A stretch of DNA of 64,000 nt, from NCBI GenBank assembly GCA_900660155.1, contig CABFPE010000100.1, forward strand, positions 990,203 through 1,054,202. The letters are read 5' to 3'. Shown one piece after another: positions 56,795 through 64,000 of this stretch. The notes beneath the pieces are model-generated. The model did no database searches and was not told the origin of the DNA. It was given only the letters and a program-made list of their open reading frames with translations. The stretch's first letter is position 1, and every line of letters starts with the position of its first letter. This DNA comes from Hofstenia miamia (lineage: Eukaryota; Xenacoelomorpha; Acoela; Hofsteniidae). A program made the position numbers and the translations under genes.

Positions 56795-59700
56795 ATGGGC
56801 AAGATTAAAGGTGGCACCGTTGTTGACATTCTCGGAGATGAAATGACGAGAATCATATGGGAGCAGATCAAAAATGATCTCATCCTTCCATTCGTCGATT
56901 TGGATCTTCAGACTTACGATCTAGGTTTGTACTGCCTATATTATATCATTGTTTTGTAATTATTGTATAAAAATTTTCCACCTCATGATTCTTAAGAAAT
57001 CAGATTTTGAGCTTTCAATGATTGCGATATATGTTGTTTACATGTATACGCAATATTTCAATTTAAGATATGAAGTTATTGGGCAACCAACATAAATGGC
57101 TTTTTATTAAAACAAGCCCATCCGCAAATGCAAGTAACATACAAATTTCACTATTTTTTACAGAAAACTAATACTGAGTCGTAAAATTTCTTAAATTAAT
57201 CATTGTCTCTGACTATAAACCTCCTCCTTATAATATGCTATCTTCCTTCGGAATTGAGAACAGTGAATTTAGGTTTTTCACAAAAGTGTTTTTCGGTCGG
57301 CCCTAACTGCTAAGCTTTTCTCAAGTGATGTCTTATGTTATTTTCTATTTGTATTTCCATTAGTTCAAGGAAACTAACATTCATCAAGTTTAAATTGTTT
57401 GTACATCTAATTCTTTTTATAACAACTAACGAATTGGTCCATTATTTTGCATTCAATCATAATGCAATTAGGTCGAAACCAAATTTCTTTGTTTTAATAA
57501 ATGTTTATTGTGAATTAAATTATTGATTGTTGTAATTCTTGTCTTCTAGGCATGGAATCTCGTGATGCAACCAATGATGAGATCACCATTCAGTGTGCTG
57601 AAGCCATTAAAAAATGTCATGTAGGAATTAAGTGTGCCACAATTACTCCGGACGAGGCACGCGTGAAAGAGTTCAATTTGAAAAAGATGTGGCGTAGTCC
57701 AAACGGTACAATTCGTAACATTTTGGGCGGTACCGTGTTTCGTGAACCTATAATTTGCAACAATGTTCCGCGACTGGTACCATCGTGGACCAAACCAATT
57801 GTCATCGGAAGACATGCTCATGGTGATCAATATAAAGCCACTGATGTGGTGATACCCTCTGCGGGTAAACTGCAAATGATATTTACGCCAAATGATGGAA
57901 GCGAAACGAAAACTTGGGATGTAATGCAGTACAAAGAAGGTGGTGGCGTTGCCATGTCAATGTATAACACTGAACCATCGATCAGAGATTTTGCTCATTC
58001 ATCATTTAAATACGCTCTCAATCGGAAAATGCCTTTATATCTTAGCACAAAAAACACCATTCTAAAAGCCTATGATGGACGATTTAAGGTACTTTCCCTG
58101 CATGTTATTTGAATAAGTTTAAGCTATTGCCCAAGCAGCATAATATAATTCGCGATTTATGAAATTATATTGGCTTTATGTTGCCATTCACGTCTGCGGA
58201 AGAAACAGATTTATTTGAAACTTCCATACGTGAAAGTTATTGTAAAATTATTTTAGAAACTACAGATCGTAGGATAGCGATCATTTACATGCATACTAAG
58301 CATTTTCAGGAAATAACATGCAGTTCATTTGGAAAACTGAAGGAAAATGACACTCAGATCTAGTTACAACCTTTGTCTATCGCTACTTAGCAGATTCTCA
58401 ATTGTTTATCTACCATGTTTATTTTTGCTTTGTAGAAATAGGACTAATTACACGTATTAACAGCCCCATCTTAAATTTAGTTTATCTAGTGTGCATTTTG
58501 ATATTTTTATTGGCTATGCACTTCAACCTATTAATATCTTAAAATTCGGTTTGCCCTCTGTAAACAAGTCCTTGCGTTGTAATCAATAGCATTGCAATTT
58601 ATTTACGATGCACTTATGTACTTATCGTATCATCAGTGCAGTTGCACCCACTATTGATTTTGTTTTATTGTACAACATACTATTGTTTCAAATAATTAGA
58701 AGTGATTTATATTAAATACCACTTAATATCTCAACTTTTAAATGACATTTACTGGTTTTGGACTTCTCAACTATTATGAAAATATTTAAAAAACATTATC
58801 CTCTTTACTTCAATTTTTGATTCTTTAGGACATATTTGCAGAAATTTATCCACAATATGAAACACAATTTAAAGACCTTGGTATTTGGTACGAACACAGA
58901 CTTATTGATGACATGGTGGCCTACGCTTTGAAGAGCGATGGGGGATTTGTTTGGGCATGTAAGAACTACGATGGTGATGTTCAGTCAGATTCTGTGGCTC
59001 AAGGATACGGATCGCTTGGTAATTCTTTTTATCTAGTATATAGTACATATTAGCAACGCCATTAGTTAATATTTTTTAAATTTTGTTATTAACACTAAAT
59101 ATACTCTACAGTGCATCCTCGATTATCCGTTTTTTGAAAATCCGGCTACCAAACTAAGTTTTTAGTTTGTTCTTCTATTTATTTTTACTATCAAGACTGC
59201 TGCGGGGACTGTAAGTTCAGTCTCATATATTAATATTGTAATGAAAGTGTATGCATCACATTTTACAGTCAGATCTTCTATTTGCGTTGGCAGCTTATTT
59301 GCTATTAGTGGGTGGGAATTTTACTGCGTCTATTTGTTCGTATATTATTTATAATGCAAAATTTTTATTAGTGTTGGACTGACTCATTGCTGTGATGAGA
59401 TCGAATTTGGGTCACCTTTTTTGAAAAACTATTAGATTTTCGCATTGTCAAATTCAAAAGGTTCAATTTGTTTAGAATTAATATATTGTTGATTCCAATT
59501 TATGCAATTTTTGACAATTAATAGAAGAATAGCATAATATCAATAAGCTGAAGCTAGGTTTACCATGGGGTTCGTTGAATCTCACCTTATGTCTGTAGTA
59601 TTGCAGTAGTATTGCTCAATGAAATATATTGCAGTTAAGCGCGTTTAAAACAACCTATTTTCGCGCTTGTATTGGCATATTACTTTTATCTTACAAACTT

Positions 59701-61237
59701 TTTTGTCACGAAGTGATATTATAACCACCAAAAAATTGTACTACTCGTAGCAATGATAGATTCTATAGTAATAACAGATTGACTAGTATTCCATTCCAAA
59801 TTATATTTTTCGCAATTCCGCCTAATAAACAGTCTTCACTTTAACCTTAAACAGCCTAGCGTTAAAGGACAAACCGTTTTCCGTTTTTCCACACTTGCAA
59901 AGAAATTTCTCCAAGCCTATTTCCAAATTTGAAAATCTTGGGGGCATGGGTAGGTCTATTGGGGAACATAAATTAATGCAATGTTGAAAATTTCTATTAA
60001 ATCTTATTGCTGTGGCCGAGTGTTTTCTTAGAAATTTTCGAATTTTTGAAAAAGATTTTTAAATTCTCACCATGCTTAGTGTTAATGTATTTAGAAGTTT
60101 TTGAGCACCTGGAGGCAGCAAAGAACTTTGACTGTTTCTTGATATGTGCAAAGATATTCCAAATCCATTGAGGCGTGCCGTGCGCAGTCAGANAGCGAAA
60201 AAAAAAGAGGATACTCTCCTCTATCATGTGGTGCTTTCAGATTGAGCACACCATTAATAGTTTTTGGTCTATAAGCCTTTAAAAGTTTTTTATAGAATCA
60301 TTTTTTTTTAAAAATACCCAGGCTGTTTAAGGTTAATATGATTCTCGAATCAATGACATTCAATTGTTGTTAATTACGCTGCATTTAAGAATTGGGATGT
60401 GTCAGTATCACGATTTCGGAATAAGCTTAGAGAAAATTGTTTGAAATTGAAGGCACACCAGTTTTTGCCTTTAAAAGAGGCACGAGCGGCTTAAGGTTAA
60501 ACATAGTAAATGCACTATCGCATATTTTAATAAAACACTTTTATTCAGTATGCCTTGAAAATATTCTTTCTTAATTCTATCAATTTGCAAAATATAAGCA
60601 GCATGTTCTCTTGGTTTGAAAATATTTTACGTTTTTAATGCAAAACCCCTGAATTGTACAATCATTTGTATATAGAGACAGCTTGCGATAATCTTACAAT
60701 AGTCTCCTTGTATTGGCAAGGGTTAGGACTTAATGTACCCTCTCCTCAATAACTTATTTCAGTTGCGTTAAAACACAGTTGTGTATCCAAAGTATCATCT
60801 AATTGTGAAACAACGTAATTTAGTGTTTAGCCTACATTTCAAAAAAATAATTTTGAAGACTCGAATATTTAGGCATGATGACGTCTGTTTTGGTTTGTCC
60901 CGATGGAAAAACTGTGGAAGCTGAGGCTGCGCATGGGACAGTCACCCGTCACTATCGTGCTCATCAGCGTGGTGAAGAGACATCTACTAACAGCGTCGCT
61001 TCTATATTTGCTTGGACTCGTGGTCTTCTTCACCGAGCGGCTCTTGACGACAACAAAGAATTGGAAAAATTTGCACGTGCTTTAGAATCTGCATGCGTTT
61101 CTACAATAGAATCAGGGAGAATGACGAAAGATTTGGTGGCGTGCCAAAAGGGATTAGCCAATGTAGTTCGTTCAGATTATTTGAACACATTTGAGTTCAT
61201 TAGCGCCATTGCTGATGAATTAAAAAAGAATCTGTAG
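56795..61237 (+). CDS. IDH1: Isocitrate dehydrogenase [NADP+], cytosolic
   Basis: Converts isocitrate and NADP+ to 2-oxoglutarate, CO2 and NADPH in the cytosol. Four exons: 56795-56924, 57550-58088, 58829-59018 and 60873-61237, all GT-AG and in phase, giving 407 residues (human IDH1 has 414). It starts [20 protein letters not shown]. Conserved: substrate-binding [20 protein letters not shown], the active-site arginine in [15 protein letters not shown] (the residue equivalent to human R132), the lysine in [15 protein letters not shown], the metal-binding aspartates in [15 protein letters not shown], and the NADP-binding [15 protein letters not shown]. No mitochondrial leader and no C-terminal peroxisomal tripeptide (it ends LKKNL). 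Human Y135 is H here, otherwise ordinary. The frame is intact and clearly functional. Intron 3 carries a piggyBac-type MITE. Confidence 0.97.
59841..60336. mobile_element. piggyBac-type MITE in IDH intron 3
   Basis: TTAACCTTAAACAGCCT at 59841-59857 is exactly inverted at 60320-60336. It is TTAA plus a 13-bp inverted repeat, which is the piggyBac end structure. About 490 bp, no transposase; an N lies at 60193. The left end continues CCTAGCGTT, a word also found next to the inverted end of piggyBac-1. Confidence 0.88.
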
Positions 61238-61382
61238 CTTTTTACATTAGGTCTCTATCATTATATTTTTAGGGTTCTCCAAAGTCATTCAGAGTATTTA
61301 TAGCGTTTTTGAAATTATCATTTTAGGGAATTTAAAGTTATTACTTGTTCATTTTTCCTATAAAGCACGTTGAAATTTTAAA

Positions 61383-61388
61383 AATAAA
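61383..61388 (+). terminator. Poly(A) signal of the isocitrate dehydrogenase gene
   Basis: AATAAA about 145 bases after the stop codon, the first canonical signal downstream on this strand. Confidence 0.75.
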
Positions 61389-61399
61389 GTAAACTTCAT

Positions 61400-62780
61400 A
61401 TGCATGTAGCCTTTGAAAAGCACATATTTTTTGAAAATAAGTTGTATAAATCGCATTTTTGAATATGATGATAAAATTCTGTACTATTAGATCCTGTGTA
61501 TATAATTAGTTGATCAACCTCCAAAAAATTTTTAATTCAAATTTAAGATCAGGGAGATCTGTAGGGCGCCATGAGGGATGCCTATAATTCGGCCCATAGG
61601 TTTCATTGGTATTTTTGTGGGGTAAGTACTGTAACTTTAAATCAAGAGTGTTTTATTCCTTTCCAAACTCAAAGGACGACGCCATGTTTATTCATTATTA
61701 GTGACAACCACTTCAAAAGTCAGAGCATACTATTCCTATTATTACTACTTCTCCATCTCAGAAATACTTCCTCTGCATCAAACTCTATTAGTAAAAGACT
61801 AACTTGTCAAAAATTCTTTTTTCAAAATTCTGTTTTTCTAAATGAACAATCAGATTGGTAGTTTAACTGAATAAATAGCAAGGTGGGTGGAAATAATTTT
61901 GAGAGACACTAGTACTTAAATTGCTGTCACCTTCGTAATTCGTCCAAAGACAGTGATATTGAATAACATTTTGTTGCAATTATTTTATTTGCTATTAGAA
62001 AAATTATTTCTCTAAATTATATATATATATATTATATATATATATATATGAAATTTCATAAATTTGGCGAATGGGAAGACAAAATAGTATAAATATGTAC
62101 ACATTATTTTTTTGTGGGTGAGGTGCAGGCCAAAATTCTGCCCAATTGACAAGTCTGTTAAAAACATGGAAAAATAAAATTTAGGGAAAAAACAATGGAT
62201 TCAAAATAGAATACCAAGTAGTTTAGATAAACAACTAAAAATAGCTATACAAGAGAAAATTTTAGAATGAAATAAACAATATATAAAGCATAATCATATC
62301 TTAAATTTAAAATCGCCTACTTATTTTAAATATTTGTCGAATGTTGTATAGAAAATCATATGCGCCTGTGGTGAAACTTTTGTATTGTTAACTTCAAGAC
62401 AATTTCTGAACATAGAACACCTACCGAAATATCAAAATATTAAAGATCTGTGTTATGATAATCTACTTACAATCTTAAGCAAAACTCAGCGGCAGTTTTC
62501 ATTGGAAAGAGCTAAATTTTATTAAGTATCATTTTGTTTAAAAGCTAATGCATTATAATTCTGCATCCACACATTTGTATGACTAGCCCTATTATTTTTA
62601 TTATCTAGATAGCAGTGAATGCATTGGGTTTATCATCAACTTCAAAGAATCTGTGAATTTCTTATCTAGATTTGGTCATTTGCTCATCCTATGGATTAAT
62701 CATCAATACAATCCTTCAATACAATAGGATTTTTTAAATTAGTATAGGGTAGTAGTCAAAATATTACTTTTAACCAAATC
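61400..62780. other. Gene-free region
   Basis: A 96-codon ORF (61571-61861) has no domain; within it CTTTTGTGGGGTAAGTACT resembles a strong splice donor. A TA microsatellite lies at about 62020-62050. The rest is AT-rich with nothing recognised. Confidence 0.45.
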
Positions 62781-62784
62781 TAAT

Positions 62785-63270
62785 CGAAATAGATAGATAG
62801 ATATATAGATGGATAAATAAATAGGTATTTATTATGTTCTAAATCATGAACAAATAGAATAAAATTTGCAAATAGGATTAAAAAATAGAAGCACGATATC
62901 TTCATCGCGCTACAATTGAGTTATTGTAAAATTTCTTTGCAATATAGTGAAAAATACGTCTGCCATCGGTTCGTCAGAGCAAATGGGAGCCGAAATAATT
63001 TGTTTATTTCTTACAGTTAAATTTGTGTTAATGATTTCCAAGTAAGGATATAGAGGATGGCTGGGCAGAGTTCGAATCTTGACATACTGCTCCTGACTCG
63101 ATTCGCCAATAATTTGATTTGCACGTCTTGATATTACGTTCAATTTAGAAATATTTGATCCAGATATAGCAAAAATAGGATAAATTAATCTACTTTTACT
63201 GTGCGATTCATATACCTTAATGACATCTTTCCTAAGTGCTTGAAGAATAATAGGGTTGTTTCCCATTTGA
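62785..63270 (-). mobile_element. LINE-D: 5'-truncated LINE 3' end
   Basis: An open minus-strand frame of 118 codons (63266-62910) shows YESHSKSRLIYPIFAISGSN, ISRRANQIIG, RTLPSHPLYPYLEI, RNKQIISAPICSDEPMADVF and F-stop, the pattern of the extreme C terminus of Jockey/R1-type LINE polymerases (ANxIIG, LPxHPLYPYL, TxRN, CSDEPxAD). The 3' end runs into a TAGA-type microsatellite (about 62790-62830). Its unbroken frame suggests it is younger than the other LINE pieces. Confidence 0.7.
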
Positions 63271-63279
63271 TATTATAAA

Positions 63280-64000
63280 TGGTGGGAAGGATTGAAGTAA
63301 GTTAATTTTTAATTTGCTTGAATTATATTTTTATCATTTACAATATGTTAGACCAGTATTCTCATATTGTTCAAACAAGTGATAAGCTACAGGAGCTTTT
63401 GAACTCTTATGGTGATTTAGAGCACCTGGTAAATGGATTCAACATATCTAATAATCTCAAGCTCGATTGTGCAAATTTAGTTTGCAAAATTATGTCAAAA
63501 TTTATAGAATGTTTAAAGGTAAAGGGTCTCTCAAAAAAGCAAATTGAGAAATTTTCTCCAAAACATACATCCAGTAAGAAATGGTAAAACAAGGACATTT
63601 TAAATCATTCAAAATTCCAACCTAAAATACTGGTTTCATGCAAATTCCTCAACAATAAAGATGGTTCCCTAAACAAAAATGAGTGTAGAAAGTTGGTTTC
63701 AAATGTCGAAAAATCTATCAAAAATTTAGGTGAGACTGCACCCGCTATTGAAAATTTAATAATTGACAAAAATAATGACATTGTTTTGATTTGTAAGTCA
63801 AGTGAAGAGAAAAAGACGGCAGAAGCGGCATTAGGAAAGATTAAAAATATCAATCTGAGAACCTCAACAAAATTTTTACCAAAACTTATTATTACAAATA
63901 TTCCCATATATGAAGCATTGACAGATTTTAATACATTTAAAAGTAATTTATTGATTGATAATAAAGAAATATTAAAGGATGTTAATGAAAATGACATATC
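63280..64000 (+). mobile_element. LINE-E: 5' end of a zinc-knuckle LINE, running off the window
   Basis: An ORF1 begins at 63318 or the next ATG at 63345 (MLDQYSHIVQTSDKLQELLN). It is open apart from one in-frame TAA (63585-63587) and continues to the window end through LPKLIITNIPIYEALTDFN, which matches the corresponding phrase in LINE-A ORF1 (LKLSNIPIYEDI). It is therefore the same kind of gag-like ORF1, N-terminal part. LINE-D and LINE-E stand back to back. Confidence 0.72.
63318..64000 (+). pseudogene. LINE-E ORF1, N-terminal part
   Basis: It encodes a helical N terminus (NLKLDCANLVCKIMSKFIEC), then after one stop NKDILNHSKFQPKILV and an RRM-like part (IDKNNDIVLICKSSEEKKTA with AEAALGKIKN). 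The zinc knuckles should lie beyond 64000. A single stop in more than 220 codons marks a rather young copy. Confidence 0.7.

Noticed and set aside
57546-57875. 109-codon minus-strand ORF over IDH exon 2
   Set aside because: Antisense shadow of a conserved exon.

Overview
The window is animal nuclear DNA from an AT-rich invertebrate-type genome of about 30 percent GC. The evidence is spliced genes with GT-AG introns, an animal-type peptide GPCR, a cytosolic animal NADP-isocitrate dehydrogenase, and a heavy load of transposable elements. I cannot name the species. The sequence is an assembly: single N characters lie at 2166, 2954, 7351, 22658 and 60193, and a placeholder of exactly 1000 N lies at 42128-42127+1000 (42128-43127). 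Three of the single Ns and the long gap sit beside near-identical duplications, so some tandem repeats may be assembly seams.

Only two host genes can be defended. One is a rhodopsin-type GPCR on the minus strand. Three exons (8475-8716, 7487-7781 and about 4876-5122) encode TM1 to TM6; no TM7 exon was found. The other is a complete four-exon cytosolic NADP-dependent isocitrate dehydrogenase on the plus strand (56795-61237, 407 residues). A possible micro-exon (51627-51643) and a broken RING-finger locus (52.3-53.9 kb) are weaker candidates.

Layout: 31-3413, Penelope-like element with reverse transcriptase and GIY-YIG endonuclease, an inverted partial copy at its 5' end, and AT microsatellites at its edges; 4.8-8.7 kb, GPCR gene with an internally deleted Tc1 element (6114-6723) in an intron; 10.3-11 kb, decayed CR1-like LINE; 14.9-19.7 kb, LINE with zinc-knuckle ORF1, split by an opposite-strand LINE (17245-18544); 19.8-38.7 kb, a block nearly devoid of CpG that holds a hAT MITE, a second LINE split by a solo LTR, an LTR-retrotransposon gag fossil, another solo LTR and a hAT fossil; 39412-45212, a piggyBac element with exact 13-bp inverted ends that also encloses an intact 453-470 codon BED/hAT-like ORF; 45612-48824, a second, decayed piggyBac with LINEs inserted in it; 50.3-50.9, 55.4-55.9 and 62.8-64.0 kb, further LINE and hAT pieces; and a TTAA-flanked piggyBac-type MITE (59841-60336) in intron 3 of the isocitrate dehydrogenase gene.

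The most unusual signals are: (1) the roughly 19 kb CpG desert with abrupt edges, across which genes, LINEs, LTRs and spacer alike have lost CpG, while equally decayed LINEs next to it have not; (2) a piggyBac carrying a second, intact, compositionally distinct transposase-like gene; (3) perfect palindromes just inside the ends of two different piggyBac families, one of them also embedded in the coding region; and (4) independent insertions at the same reverse-transcriptase codon of two related LINEs.
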